Of a stretch of 64,000 bases of DNA, positions 21,636-34,437 are shown in pieces. The DNA is from Pyrus communis (lineage: Eukaryota > Streptophyta > Magnoliopsida > Rosales > Rosaceae): the NCBI RefSeq assembly GCF_963583255.1, contig NC_084813.1, forward strand, positions 6,434,001 to 6,498,000, in the 5' to 3' direction. The position numbers were made by a program, and so were the translations under genes. Positions within the stretch are counted from its first letter, which is position 1. Every line of letters starts with the position of its first letter. The notes under the pieces are model-generated. The model was not told the origin of the DNA. It ran no database searches and worked only from the letters and a program-made list of their open reading frames with translations.

Positions 21636-21789
21636 TGCTATATTTGGTGAATAAGTTTCCCTATCCATATCTATATGTGATAAAAATAAATAAAAACAAA
21701 AAAAAAAAAAAAAAAAAAAAACAAAAATCTCATACGCTTTTGTTCTGCTTTTTAAATTATTTGAAATACAAAGATTATAAATTTTAACT

Positions 21790-23551
21790 ACTATTTATTT
21801 GTTGAGTTTTGCAGCATCATTATGAGCTCTCCAACCTCGATTCCAACCAAATGAAGTGCATCCATGACCTTTGCTCCAGTAGGTTCACTCAATGGAAGAG
21901 CGACCTCCACAAGCATTATGAGCCATATGACGGTCCGGAGGTCGCTTTAGAAGTTGGGTGCCTTATAGAGTTGCTGGACCGTCGGGATGAAAGGGAGTGG
22001 CTCTGCGGCCATTTTCAAGACGAGAAATACTTGGTACATATAATTTATATTTCAATAATATATTAATAAAAAAATTTACAATTTAAGAAAAAAAAAAAAA
22101 AACATTTCACTTTTTTTCTTTCATTTGTTATAAATATCTAAACTAATATTTTTTTTAATTCAACAGAAAAAAGTGAAGGCAAACTCGATCAATCAGTTGA
22201 AGAATAAACTTCTTCACCGATCCGGATCACCATGCTTCTCTTATAGGTTGGAGGAGCGACGTAAGGTAATTGTATATTTATTTTAAGTTTCAATCTTTTT
22301 ACTTTTTATTACACAATTGGTAATCTATGTTAATACTTTTTAAATTTTTTCAGGGGGTCAAAGTTTCCTGAAATTGACATTTTCAAGGAGGTGTACATTC
22401 GGCCCAAGGATGAGCTGATGGAGCAACTTCATGTAAGTTCCTTCAAATTTATAATATTCAATTTGTATTAATATTAATTACATGTATATTCAAATTAATT
22501 TGTTTTTTCTTCATTTTTCTAGTCCAACATGGTGGAGAAGGGCCAGATAGTTCTAGAGGAGGTGGCTTCCTAGCTTCCCCTAGAGACCCCGATGGAGGAG
22601 GTGTTTTCCCCTGAGGATGCTCGGTTTCAGATCATGATCGACACACTTGATTAGACCCTCGGTGGTCGGCATGGGAATGTTCACCTGGGGCTTGGGAAAG
22701 CCCACCTTCAGGACCCATCCGCCTCATCCTCCAGGCAAAGAATTGAACAGGTCGAAACACTGATATATGAAGTGGCGGGCTTAAAGGAGCATATTGCAGC
22801 CCAGTAGTCTTAGATTGCGGCCCAAAATAATTGGATGAACCAAATACATCGCGCACTTCAAATCTCTGGCATTCAATTCCCCGACGTTTAACTAGCTCCA
22901 GAAACGACCTCCAAGCCCTGTGCCACAGCAGTTACGAACTCCCAACTCCCTGACACAGCAACAACACCACCAACCGGCGATTGTGACGTCGCGAACTTCT
23001 TTTTTTAGTTTTGTTTTAAATTATTTTCAAATTTAAAAGTACTTTTTTCCATTGTATGTACATTTACAATAATTTTTCAATTCAATATTCTTCTTTACAT
23101 TTTCTATTTTCATTAAATTCATTTTTACATAAACGAAAAAATAAAAAAATAAAAAAATATTTATAAAACTAATTTACAAATAAATTAATAATAGATTGTT
23201 TAAAAAACTAATTTTAAAATCTTACGGTGATGGCCTCTATATCCGTTGTGCAAGAGTTTGTGGGTCGAAGTTGAATGTCCATCGCGCAAGACTTTGATGG
23301 TCGAACCCATGTCACCGTCGCGCAAGAGTTTGGGTATCAAAACCCATTTTCGTCGCTCGGTATGTGCAATGACCACGACTTCCATCTCGCAATCTTCATT
23401 TTGCGCGACGAAGACATTTCCTCCGTCGCACAATGCCTGACGTCACGAGCTTTGCATGACGGAATCTTCGTCACGCAATGTTTCTGACGATGGTTTTTCC
23501 TTTTGCACGACAGTTTCCCCTTCGTCGCCCAAGAAGTTATTCCTAGTAGTG
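21790..23551 (+). mobile_element. 5'-truncated CACTA (En/Spm) transposon
   Basis: The right terminus at 23551 reads CCTAGTAGTG, the inverse of CACTACTAGG. It is preceded by subterminal CGTCGCGCAA and CGTCGCACAA repeats (23270-23530) typical of CACTA elements. Upstream is a broken transposon gene. No matching left CACTA end was found before 21790, so the left part is lost. Confidence 0.8.
21809..22893 (+). pseudogene. CACTA-associated plant transposase-family gene (PF03004-like)
   Basis: Four exons with good splice sites can be traced: about 21809-22033, 22167-22265, 22354-22432 and 22523-22893. Motifs include DGPEVALEVGCL, WLCGHFQDEKYL, LLHRSGSPCFSYRLEERRK, EIDIFKEVYIRPKDEL and VLEEVAS. These match the plant transposase (Ptta/En/Spm) family that travels with CACTA elements. 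A one-base loss at the start of exon 3 shifts the frame. Stop codons replace residues after VLEEVAS and further on. The C-terminal coiled region ends near 22893. The DNA-cleaving TPase itself is not present. Confidence 0.82.
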
Positions 23552-23744
23552 AAAATGCATTTTAAGCAATGTGTCATTCCAATTGCACCAAAATTCCGAT
23601 TGCCCGACTGAAACCATTTAAAATGCTTCTTTTGTAAAACCAAACATAAAACTAGTATATAGATAATGCACAAAATTTGGAAAGACTATGCTAATCCCCA
23701 ACAAAACAACCACACCCCCCCCCCCCAAAACCCAAAAAAAAAAT

Positions 23745-23779
23745 GGTCGTTTTCCATCGTGTGAGACCTTTAGTAGTGC
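23745..23779. mobile_element. possible second CACTA terminus
   Basis: ATCGTGTGAGACCTTTAGTAGTG has the inverse of CACTACTAAAGG at its end. It follows a C13 run (23717-23729). It may be the end of another small CACTA-type element, but the opposite end was not found. Confidence 0.4.
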
Positions 23780-23819
23780 ACCTTGCTAAACAAGATTCTT
23801 CAAAAAAAAAAAAAAAAAA

Positions 23820-23972
23820 AGGAAAACTAACGAAAATGATTTAAAAATTTTGAATTTTAACGATAAGGACAAAATAAAGGGTAAAATGAATAGTATCATG
23901 ATTGACTTTTTAGTATAAAAATATGATTTTTCGTTAAAATGAACAGTACCAGAATTTTTCGTTAAAGTTCCC
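23820..23972. mobile_element. short MITE (family with ends GGGAACTTTAACGAAAA)
   Basis: It starts GGAAAACTAACGAAAATGA and ends TTTTTCGTTAAAGTTCCC. The line GGACAAAATAAAGGGTAAAA matches, inverted, the copy at 16613. Confidence 0.8.
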
Positions 23973-24088
23973 TAAAAAGGATGGGGTCTGCAGCTTCCTG
24001 TGGGTCACTTTAATCCACATCATCGCTAGTTACCAGTTTCTAGTATGCATGATGCATATAAAGGAATGGGTGCTAGCCGCTGCTTTTC

Positions 24089-27000
24089 TGTGACAACCCG
24101 TTCCAAATTTTACGTTTTATTTATTTATTTTAAAAGCGTGAATTTACGAAATTGCCCTAGAGGTAAGGACTTTGACTTCCATTGACCATCGACTTGAGAG
24201 ATGTGGGACTTATTCTTTTAGCATATCCTCGTAGTACTCGTTGGTACGAACGTATAGGCGAAAGTCGTTTGCGAGTCCGGATTGTAACAGTATAGTTACG
24301 GACGATCGAAATTGGTTATTCAAGGTTTAGTGTTAATTAAATTAAATCCCCAATCAGAAATTGGTTATTCAAGGTGAAGCCCAATTAGAAATAGAAAGAA
24401 GAAAAGAAAAAAAAAAAAAAAAAAAAAAACTGCACAGCTTTCCCGTGGGTTTTTCCACCCGCGACCACCTATTTTCCAAGGTCGATTCCGGCCAACTCCG
24501 GTGGAGTTATTCGACGCCACCACCACCGTCTTGAAGCTCTCATTCCCCTCTACAAAACCCACCCAAGAACCACCTTGATTAACCATGGTACGTGGCGGTT
24601 TGAGGCCACGAAAGTCGACAAAAATCAACGGTTTGAGGCCACTCTTTTTTATTTTCCGGCAAATCGGCAAAGTGATGGCCGATGCCACCACTTGGGCTTT
24701 GTAGCCCATCATCCCAGGAGAAAAACCCAACCAACCTTGACCCCGTTGGACCACCGTAGACGACGAATCGACGTCGGGAAGTTTTAGGCACCCGCCGGCT
24801 TTGTGGGAAAAATTGACCATCTTCCGTCCACTTTTGGACTTCGTGACAGGTATGAAAGTTTCTCCACTCACTGCGAGTCGGGGCGGCCAACCACCACCCG
24901 CTGCGGCGCGTGTGGCGGCGCTTGACCAGTGGGCCGCCAATGCTATTTTTAGGCTATGTCAAATGTCTTGAATTCAGTTTTGTCATTTGAATGACGTAGG
25001 TTGATCGTTGGAACCTAAATTCGTTATGATACGTTACTTGATAAAAATGTGAATCGATGATCCGACCGTTGGATCGTCACCAAAATTGGATACATTATAA
25101 TACGTAATATTTAAAGATCATAGGAATTTATGGATCGGGAATCCGACTTACGGATCTTCCTGAATTGGATTTGTAAGTTAGTAAAATAAATGTTCACGAC
25201 CACTTGTTTTAGGCAATTGGCGGAGATCTGACCGTTGGTTCGTAATGAAATTTTAATATGTTATTCTAGAAACATATTGTGGATCGTTGGGAGTTGCGGA
25301 TTGGAAATCTGATATGCGGAACTTCCAGGTCAAGTTATACAGGGTTGCAAACCCTACCGTCGATCTTTGATCGACTGTTGACTTGTGGTCAATGGGTCTC
25401 AAACCATTTTAGAATGTCGTTGAGGTTGTGTTTTATGTGAATTACGTATTCTACGGATAAGAGTTCTGAGATGTGATTTGATAATTGGTCACAGGGACCA
25501 ATCATTCAGGACGCCTCGATGCGTGCGCTAGAGAATCATAACGTGGACTCCAGGTGAGTGGATCTTTTCCTTTTTATCGTACATATTATTGAGAGTTCTA
25601 TTGACACTTTTAAATTGATTAGGTATATTACCTTCATATAATTATTGTGAATGCTTGAAGTACCTATATGAACTACGAATGGCTTGATCCCTGTTTAGGG
25701 TACGTAGGCAGTCTAACGAGACGTTAGATGCAGCCATAAAATATTTGAGACAAAAGCCTTGCTTGGGAAATTGAGTAATGCGAAGGAAATTGGTAAAGAC
25801 AAGTTTTAGTTTTGTGAATTAGTTAGTTAAATTAGTGTTAATTAGGTTGTCATGGATAATTATCCCTGAAAATAAGTAGTTCGGGAGTAGGGCGTTATTG
25901 ATTGTACACTTCACACCGTATTGTTTATAATTGAAAATGCTACGATATGGTTGAGTATTAGATTGCATCATGGTATATCCATATGTATACTTGCATATAA
26001 TTATTGGGAATGCTTTCAAGTGCAAAGGTGAACGCAGGACACCCAGGTAAGTTCAGGTGAGTTTATGGTATTAGTTGAATCGATTGCGTTATAGCATGAC
26101 TACAGTTATGTGTTAGGCAACTTCGATACTGTCGTACTGGTTGCCATGAGTTGCACATGTTATATTGAGATGCATTGAGAGCTCATAAACCTGCACCCCG
26201 GTGTTAGTGCTCCCGCCCGTGGCCAGGGCACAGTCCTTCACGTGATGTTCACCTTCCGCACCTTACGCTCACCTTGGATCCAAGGTAGGTGCACAGTCCT
26301 GTCGTACAGACCACTTTAGGTGGTTCCGACTCGTAGGTGACCCGCGATTATTCGCACAGTCTTCAAGTGATCGTAGCACTTGAACATATTTATTTACACC
26401 CAGTCCTGTCGTACAGACCACTTTAGGTGGTTCCGACTCGTGTGCAGGTATACTTATTGAGCTATTGGCTAGTCATGATTGATGAGATATGGATAAGTCG
26501 TACAGGTCACTATAGGTGACTCCGATTTATATGCTAGCCATGATTGATGAGATATGGATAAGTTGTACATGTCATTTTAGATGACTCTGACTGATATATC
26601 ACTTTGTATTGATTAAGTTCATTTGGCCTACTTATTAATGTATGGTGGAGTTGATGGCAAACCATGGTTTTGGTCATTTCTGAGTATGGTTTGGATATAT
26701 GTATATATGTTGTACTATCCTATAGAAAACGATAAGGGAATTACAGTGAGGGGTTATTAATGTTAGAAAGGTAATAGTTTTGGGAAGCTTGGTTTTACTG
26801 CTTACTCACACTTTCTGTTTTGTACCCCTTCAGGTTTTAACTGCTGAGTTCGTATCGACGAGGATATACAGCTAATCTTAGTATTGGTGGCTACTTTTAA
26901 GGGTATGATTCTTACCCACACTATTGTACCTTACTTATGCTCTGACATCGCGTGTGAAATGGGTTCGCTCCCACTCGTAGCGCACTCTGGTATTTAGAGA

Positions 27001-27125
27001 CTTTTAGATTCAAATTTATTCACTTTTTATACACTATCACATTTTATGGTTTCGTTACCTTCCAGGTATCGGCCAGCACAGCTCGATTCAGGGTCCAAGT
27101 GAACTTTCTGGATCAGGGTGTGTCA
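24089..27125 (+). mobile_element. 3.0-kb solo LTR (Gypsy-like) or LARD
   Basis: It starts TGTGACAACCCGTTCC, ends GGGTGTGTCA, and is flanked by the 5-bp repeat TTTTC (24084-24088 and 27126-27130). No coding region for retrotransposon proteins lies inside. The box CAGTCCTGTCGTACAGACC plus GGTGGTTCCGACTCG occurs twice (26287 and 26401), with two weaker copies after 26480. The 24365-24940 frame falls in a GC-rich part and is not a recognised protein. The Gypsy assignment rests on general resemblance only. Confidence 0.75.
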
Positions 27126-27130
27126 TTTTC

Positions 27131-27479
27131 CTTACGAGTAATGAATTCAGTTTCTTAACAATCCAAAAGCAAAACATTTTATTACATCGTAATACCTTTA
27201 TTTTCTCCTTCGTTGTCAGCAATGAAGAAATTGAAAATAGCAAATTTGGTTTTGTGGCTGTTGTGTTTTTGGGGTACCAAATGGATTCGAAATCTTTTTT
27301 TTTTTTATTTCGGTATCATAGTCTAGAGACACACGGTAAATAATATGTTTAGCATTGGTGGAAAACAACTAAAAGTCTAAAAGAAGCCTCACGAAGCTGA
27401 CAGCCATTTGTGGTTGTGTGATCAAATCATAATCAAGAATCTTATTGTTGTCACAACCATTTTTGTTTCTATATAATAT
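27131..27479. other. no gene seen
   Basis: This is anonymous sequence between the solo LTR and the MITE/Cassandra pair. Confidence 0.55.
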
Positions 27480-28282
27480 AAGGAAAATTAATAAAAAAAA
27501 TTTAAAAATTTTAAGTCTTAACAATAAGGATAAAATAAAAAGTAAAATAAATATTATCAGAATTGACTTTTTTATGTAAAAATATAATTTTTTATTAAAA
27601 TAAACACTACTGTGACATCCCACATCGTCCAGGGGAGTGATCCTTAAATGTATAGTCTCATCCCTACCTAGCACGAGGCCTTTTGGGAGCTCACTGGCTT
27701 TGGGTTCCTTGGGAACTTCGAAGTTAAGCGAGTAGCGCACGAGAGCAATCCCATGATGGGTGACCCACTGGGAAGTTGCTCGTGAGTTCCCAAAAACAAA
27801 ACCGTGAGGGAATGGTAAGCCCAAAACGGACAATATCGTGCTACGGTGGTGGAGCGGGCCCGGGAAGTGATTGGTCCCCCCAGGGTCGGGATGTGACAAT
27901 TGGTATCAGAGCCTAACCCTGGTCGCGTGTGTGCCGATGAGGACGTCGGGCCCCTAAGGGGGGTGGATTGTGACATCCCACATCGTCCAGGGGAGTGATC
28001 CTTAAATGTATAGTCTCATCCCTACCTAGCATGAGGCCTTTTGGGAGCTCACTGGCTTTGGGTTCCTTGGGAACTTCGAAGTTAAGCGAGTAGCGCACGA
28101 GAGCAATCCCATGATGGGTGACCCACTGGGAAGTTGCTCGTGAGTTCCCAAAAACAAAACAGTGAGGGAATGGTAAGCCCAAAGCGGACAATATCGTGCT
28201 ACGGTGGTGGAGCGGGCCCGGAAAGTGATCGGTCCCGGTCCGAGATGTGACACTACTGTAAGTTTTTCGTTAAAATTTTGAA
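27480..28282. mobile_element. MITE split by a Cassandra element
   Basis: The left part (27480-27610) and right part (28253-28282) together match the intact MITE at 23820-23972. The break falls within its AACAGTACCAG-like segment. Confidence 0.78.
27611..28252 (+). mobile_element. complete Cassandra TRIM
   Basis: The LTRs are at 27611-27898 and 27969-28252, with a 70-bp internal domain carrying TGGTATCAGAGC and AAGGGGGGTGGA. The flank is ACTAC on the left and CTAC on the right, a target repeat missing one base. The LTRs start TGTGACATCCCACATCG and each carries the 5S-like segment. It inserted into the MITE at 27480. Confidence 0.92.
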
Positions 28283-30044
28283 TAATATAATCAAAAAACT
28301 ATAATCCTACTGTTATAAAGCTTCTCTTTGTTTTTTGATAAAAATTAGGAAATCATGCATATGCCCCTTTAAAAAGAAAGAAAAAGTAGGTGCTAAAGCA
28401 GGTGTCTTTGTTTCGGGCCAATTCCCAAGGTGGACAGGAAACATCAAACCAGATACCTAAAACAGTAAAAGAAAAGGTCATCTACAAATCCACAGGCAAT
28501 CCCATACATAATACAAAAAGTTAGTAGGTTCACCCTATACGAATAATGCCAATAACATTATTCTTGTGAGCATTATTAGTATTTCAGCACATAGTTTTCA
28601 AATCCAAAGGTCTATAATGTTGATTTTCATGTTAACCCATCTGCAACCGTAGGGTTAAAATATAAAATTTTTAACCTAAAAATAATTTTTCTGCTCTAAC
28701 CTTTCTGGTCTAAATTTTTTAGCCTAAAATTATTAAAGAATAAATTTACACTAATTGTTCTTTTAAAGTAAATTTAAAAAAAAAATGTACACTATCATAT
28801 TTTTATTTTATGAACATTTTAATCTAAAAATATTTAAATTCCGATAAATATTGAAAAATCACTAAATTTGGGTGAATTTTGAGTTAAATAATTTTTTTAA
28901 TTATTTTAGCCGTTGGATTTAAATTTAGGTCGTTAAATCTTTTTTTTTTTTTAACTGTTAGATTTGATTATATTCGATCTCAGCCGTTGGATTCAATAAA
29001 TCATAAGAGACATGCCCATGTGGGTGAGGTCCCGGATGTCCACACCATTTTCTAGGCTAAATCCTAAAGGGAATTTGACTTTTGTTTGGCTTTTAGCTTT
29101 TAGCCGACACATTTAGCATGAGTTTGATTGGGTTTGGGGGAGGGATAAAACCTAAAAAATAGCATTTTTCCCAGGGTTGGGTTTGGTCTTAGAGAGAGAT
29201 TGAATTTGCATGTGATTATAAGAAGTCGAGTTATTTTATGTGTTGTTAACTTTGCATGTGATTACGGGAAACTTCGAATTCCGTTATAATATCAAAGCAA
29301 GTTAGCCCATAAAGTCAAACATATGATCACACGTGTTTCATGTCATCCAATTTGTGTTGTCCACATATTTAGTTTGAAAATTCGTCACATGTGAAACTCA
29401 ACATGTGTTAACCATCTCTTAAATTATGAAGAAAGTTGATGTTCCATTATAAAATTAATTGGTAATATAAGGAGTAACTCAACTCCTTATAAATATATGC
29501 AAGCTGCCTTAATTCTCTTATGTTAAATTCACACTCTTAACAAAAGAATTATCATGAACTCCTCGAGCTTTCCAATCAATTTGTGTTTTAATTAAAAAGT
29601 TTAGTTTCCTACTTGGTTTTGGACTTGGAGACATTATTGCTTTCCTTGGTTTTGGACTTGGAGACAGTATTTCCGAAATCTTGTTTCCTTGGTGCACAAG
29701 AATTTGGAAATCTTGTTTCCTAGGTGAATCATATAACAACCTTCAATGAAACACAATGATACGCTCCATTTTCTATAATAAAAAAAGATAATTAACCTTC
29801 AACATAATTTTTTAACGAACTAGTAAAATTAGGGTTTGAGTGAGCTTTAGATTGTTTAGTGGTCTCAAGTGGTGGTCAAATTGAGGGTTTGTACGTCTAC
29901 ATAGAATTTTGGGCTTTCTTTTCGAGAGATTATCAAATTACGAGGTTTGGATCTTAGTTAATTTGAACGAGAGACAATGAGAGATATTAGAATGGTTAAA
30001 TAATTAGTTTACAGGCAAGTGGTATTCTGGGTGTTTTATGAAAC
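28283..30044. other. AT-rich spacer, no gene seen
   Basis: It contains a CCGTTGGAT-type repeat (28910-29000). A segment at 28660-28870 also appears around the Copia element (36260-36390 and 43377-43440). A small tandem duplication of TTGGTTTTGGACTTGGAGAC lies at 29615-29665. No protein match. Confidence 0.6.
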
Positions 30045-30259
30045 AGAAAAGGATCCTCATCGGATTCTTTTTTAGGAATCCAAAGGATCTCGTGATCGTG
30101 ATCGTTCATCGTACATCGTACGGTCAGAAATCATTTTAAAATTTAAAATTAAATATAAATAGTACCTAACGAAAACTGATTGCACAATATACGATGAACG
30201 GTTACGATCAAGAGATCCCTAGGATCCCTAGGAAATGGATATGGCGAGGATCCTTTTCC
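30045..30259. mobile_element. Mutator-like MITE with AAAAGGATCCTC ends
   Basis: The inverted ends are AGAAAAGGATCCTC and GAGGATCCTTTTCC. The 9-bp target repeat is TTATGAAAC (30036-30044 and 30260-30268). A related copy lies at 46557-46741. Confidence 0.85.
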
Positions 30260-30319
30260 TTATGAAACCTCTAGCCACCAGCCCTATTTCAGTGTAGGGT
30301 TGGTGGCAGCCTCTCCTTT

Positions 30320-30492
30320 CTCCGAGAGGATCCTCTTTAGATCCTCTTTATGAGGATCCTAGAGATCCTCAAATCGTGTCCATTCATCGTAAATCATGTT
30401 CGTTCACAAAGATGATCCTCTCTGGATCCTATCCGTTCATCGTAAATCGTGTTCGTTCACAAAGAGGATCCGGAGAGGATCCTCATTCCTCT
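30320..30492. repeat. rearranged cluster of GAGGATCC MITE ends
   Basis: Several GAGGATCCTC, AGATCCTC and GTTCATCGTAAATC motifs repeat at short spacing. This looks like nested or partly duplicated ends of the 30045 family. The frames here are artefacts. Confidence 0.55.
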
Positions 30493-30499
30493 TTTCTGG

Positions 30500-31178
30500 T
30501 TATTTGGTGGTTTCCTCAGTTTTCCTCCTTGTTTTTCTTGCCTTTCCACCCCTATTTGCCACTAAGCTTTCCAACCCTCAAATCTGATTTCTTTTCCCCA
30601 TTCTACCAATCAAAATATCCCCATCCACCTACCCACCCATCTGCATGTTCCTTTGTTTTCCATGGATTCCATCTCTGCTTCGATCTGCAACCATTTTTAG
30701 CCGCAATCTGTTGTGGCCTTTCAACGAGAAGGTGCGTAGAGTTCCTATGTTTACACCTGCTCGGGTGGTCACACCACCACCTTCTCCCTGTTTGCCTTCT
30801 TTGGCAGTGTTGCTTGTGAAAATCCCACAGCTTCTTTGGTTTCTATCACTTTGTGGTTGCAATCTGCAGTATGTTATCATACGGAGAATGAAATCTGTTT
30901 TCTTTCCATCTCTGAGGTGCTATTTGGCTGGGCTCCTGGCAAATGTTGGTTGTGGAGGCTTGTGCTCGTTGTGCTGTTGTGGCGCTTTCGGCTGCAACAG
31001 GTGGAGAAACTATTAGGGTTTGTTTGTGTGCTTCTATTTTGGGCTCAAAACTACGTTTTGGGCTCTTGGGTTACTACGGAGGTCCATCTTTTGCTTATGT
31101 TGTTTATGTATTGGGGCCTATGTTATGTAATTATGTTGTTTTTTAATAATAAAGTAACCTCTTTACCCAAAAAAAACA
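30500..31178 (+). mobile_element. poly(A)-tailed retro-copy or LINE 3' end
   Basis: GC-balanced sequence ends in TTTTTAATAATAAAGTAACC and an A8 tract at 31169-31178, with an AATAAA-like signal before it. Overlapping frames on both strands share no recognisable domain. I cannot name the source and did not find target repeats. Confidence 0.4.
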
Positions 31179-31179
31179 A

Positions 31180-32220
31180 AGAAAGAGACTATTTTCTCTT
31201 TGTTGATTGTAATCATTTTTCCATTAACTTGTTTAGGGAAATCGCCACTAATTAACCTTTGGAGTGCAAGCCCAATTTAGGATGGATCTCGTTATATCAT
31301 GTTTTTTTTTTTGTTTTTTTTTATTTTATAAAGAGTAACATATTAATTAATATTGTAAAAACTAAATAAGTACAACGAAGGATATGATGCATTTATTCAA
31401 GCTTCGATAAAATTTTATCTAGAATTTCAACTCGGTTGAAGAAAAAAAAAGTATAACACTACAATTACAAATTAATTTCTATTCTTTAACAACACATCAC
31501 CAATCAAAGTCGAAGGTTCCTTGTTTTATCTTGTGTTTCTTTGTTTGTTGTTTTATGCGTTAAATATCTATCAAATTTGACGTTACGATTAGTAAGAAAT
31601 ATGAAGGATTTAGCCGTATACAGCAAGATATGACGACTTAGATATATGCTAGAGAAGGCGAGCTACAAGAAATCAACTCGATTACTTTTTATTAATTATA
31701 GTTAGTCATGATGTGGCCCATCGATCTAGTAATGCCAAGAAGATATTTATGGAAAGGAATAAGATATTATCATCCACTCCTTAAAATCCAAAAAAAGGTT
31801 GTTCTACTTTCTACTTTAGGGTAATGGTAGTCAGACGATGATTGTTGAAATTAAAGAGACAATCGATCATGGTGTTTAAATCCATACTCAAATCATTAAT
31901 TTGTTCCTTGCTAGACAATGACTTGTTAGGACTTTACCTCCATGAGTAATTATTAGTTTTTGTATGAGCATGATCTGTTACTTCAATTATTACTATTATG
32001 TAACATTATGATTTAATGATATTTTTATTTTCTTAAAAGTGAAACATTTTGGACTCGACTTTTGTAAATAGAAAATTCAACAACAAAATATTATGACCGT
32101 CCCTTTACATGACTTAACCCAAATTTTCGGCCTTGAATATCAATATATCATTGTATTAAAAAAACTTTGTTGTTGTTGTATGTGAGTGTGTATAATATCT
32201 TCGTGTATGCATTATTTTTC
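31180..32220. other. AT-rich spacer, no gene seen
   Basis: No coding match, RNA unit or clear element boundary was found. Confidence 0.55.
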
Positions 32221-32224
32221 CTAG

Positions 32225-32397
32225 AGTAATGCTATGAAGAACAAATTTTTTAAACCAATTTTACAAAATAAATGATGCGATTGTACATGATTGGGTTCTT
32301 AATTAAATATCGATTAACGTGTTTACTTCTTATTGATGACACATCATTTGATTTGTAATTTAATTTAAAAAAATTTAATCTCGCTAGTTTTATTCTT
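32225..32397. mobile_element. MITE, third copy of the GAGNAATGNTNGG family
   Basis: GAGTAATGCTATGAAGAAC on the left, AAATAAATGATGCGATTGTA inside, and a decayed right end near 32397. Confidence 0.65.
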
Positions 32398-32689
32398 TTT
32401 TCCCACAACACCCGTGATACGACCAAGGCCATGCAATGAAGCTCCGGTAGGAAGAGATATCTCTCAATTGTCCGCTTGAATATCCCCGAAGTACCGTTTG
32501 CTAATCAGAAAAGGGATGTGCAAATATTGATTTGACATTTTAAAGAATAAAAAACATGAATTGGAATGAAATGGAATGATGTATTTATTTTTTTACACCA
32601 GAACTACACTGAGTAAGTACACGTAATGTTTGGATAACAATTTCGAGTGTTCTTGGACTGTGATTTGAAATGTAATATTCGGTAGGAGT

Positions 32690-32914
32690 TTGATTGGATG
32701 TGCTTTTAAAATGATTGAAAACGCTTTTGGTAAAAATAATTTTAAAACTAATTTTTAGTAAAAATGTTAATAAATTATGAAAAAACACTTAAAGTGCTTC
32801 CTGGAAAAAAACACATAACTAATGATTCTTGTATAAAGCACTTAAAGTACTTTTGGAACCCCAAAACTTTTTCTCTAAAAATACTTTTAGTCATTTTAAA
32901 AACACATCCAAACG
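32690..32914. mobile_element. MITE with ends TTGGATGTGTTTTTAAAATGA
   Basis: TTGGATGTGCTTTTAAAATGA on the left mirrors TCATTTTAAAAACACATCCA on the right. Inner arms AAGTGCTT and AAGTACTTTTGG also pair. The two overlapping small frames are not genes. Confidence 0.7.
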
Positions 32915-34090
32915 AGCCCTATATCTATCGTGAGATGAATTTTGTTGATAATGAGTTAGTCAAACTGAGCCCTTCTCATCCTTAGAGTCCAATCTGTTTT
33001 GAGCAAGCTCCATCTTTTTATCGTAAAAAGTTATTATTGTCAGATAATTCTAGAATATCTCGATCTCTCGCTACAATTTTATAATTTCTTTTTTGTCGAG
33101 CTAATAGTCCCTTTGTTTAACCAAGAAAAGATAGTGATGCGATGGGGACTTTGTCCCACATAAATGTGTATATATTAGTAATGTATGGTGGAGAAGATAT
33201 AGGCTTTTTACATATAAAAATCGAAAGGTGCAGATAATTGATAAATATAGCCATTCCAGAAAATGAATCTAAAGATTATAAACGCACCGAAGGATATCAA
33301 TTATCATGCATGACGCTAATTTTTATCATTATAGTTCTGAATGCATGATGATTATTTTGCTGTATAAACATAGCTAGTTGAGTTAAAGTAGTGCTTAATA
33401 TAGTATAAAGGATAAACGCTACATGCCCAATATAGGTAGCAAGCAGGCAGAAAGAATGGATCGACAAGGAAGAAAGAATGGATCTTCTTTCCGTAGCTAA
33501 TGGTCAATAGCCACTGAGAGTTCTATTTATTTCTTTAATTAGTAGGTACCAAAACAAGTAGAAAAATATTATCCATAACAATATTATAAATCAGAACCAG
33601 CTAGATTTTACACCTTCTATGTTTAGAGCGATTTTTTAAAATAAGTTACTATATTTGGATTTTCTCATATTGCTCCTTAAGTTTTGACCAACGATTTACA
33701 CTTTTTATCTACTGAATTATTTGAAATTTTGTTACATCGATATGTAAGTTAATATAATTTTAAAATCTCAAAAAGTAATGTGAGAAAATTTAAATCTCCT
33801 GGTCCATTTTAAAAATCATCTCAAACTTTGAAAATGAAAAATGTAATTAACTCTGTAAGGTATAATACTCATCCTAATTACATCAAACTATAATATATAT
33901 TATCCCAACCGCATAAACCAAAAGTCTTATTCCAGGAAAAAAAATATATCGGGTTCTAACGATCATAACATAGACAATAGAAAAATGAGAGGGCGGTAGG
34001 CGTCGGCATTCACGTATCATGTTGCCATGTTGGTAATGTAATTATAAAAAAAATAGCAAAATGAGTATACAGTGTGGTAAGGCTGGAAAC
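32915..34090. other. AT-rich spacer, no gene seen
   Basis: No coding match or clear repeat structure was found. Confidence 0.55.
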
Positions 34091-34092
34091 CT

Positions 34093-34269
34093 GGGCCATG
34101 ACCATAAATAGCAAAATATCTAGTTCACCATGACCATAAATAGCAAAATATCTAGCTCGACAGTTTGAGCCATCAATATGGATATCTAGCTCGACAGTTT
34201 GAGCCATCAATATGGACCATGACCGTAATTAGCAAAATATCTAGCTCGACAGTTTGAGCCATCAATATT
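34093..34269. repeat. minisatellite of AGCAAAATATCTAGCTCGAC units
   Basis: Three or four units share CCATGACCATAAATAGCAAA and CGACAGTTTGAGCCATCAAT in varying combinations, so sub-units have been duplicated separately. Confidence 0.8.
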
Positions 34270-34345
34270 ACAGTGTTAATTGTCTGGTACAGTGCAATTG
34301 GTCTGTTATAATACAATTCTTAAAAATCTTTTACGCATTGTCACT

Positions 34346-34437
34346 TACTACGATTTAGTAGTATTCCTCTTTATTTATAAATGAAAGATTTTAAATTCAA
34401 TTCTCGCAAAAGACGAATTTGAACCACATTATTACTT
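34346..34437 (+). mobile_element. SINE fragment
   Basis: TTTAGTAGTATTCCTC and TTCAATTCTCGCAAAAGACG match the 5' half of the SINE family at 14151. The 3' half is missing. Confidence 0.55.

Noticed and set aside
24365..24940. 191-residue frame inside the 3-kb LTR
   Set aside because: It has no recognisable domain, contains a homopolymer-encoded Phe run, and lies within a solo LTR.
30376..31255. Overlapping plus-strand frames of up to 147 residues
   Set aside because: Several frames overlap with no known domain, and the stretch ends in an AATAAA-like signal and A run like a retro-copy. It is better explained as non-coding retroposed DNA.
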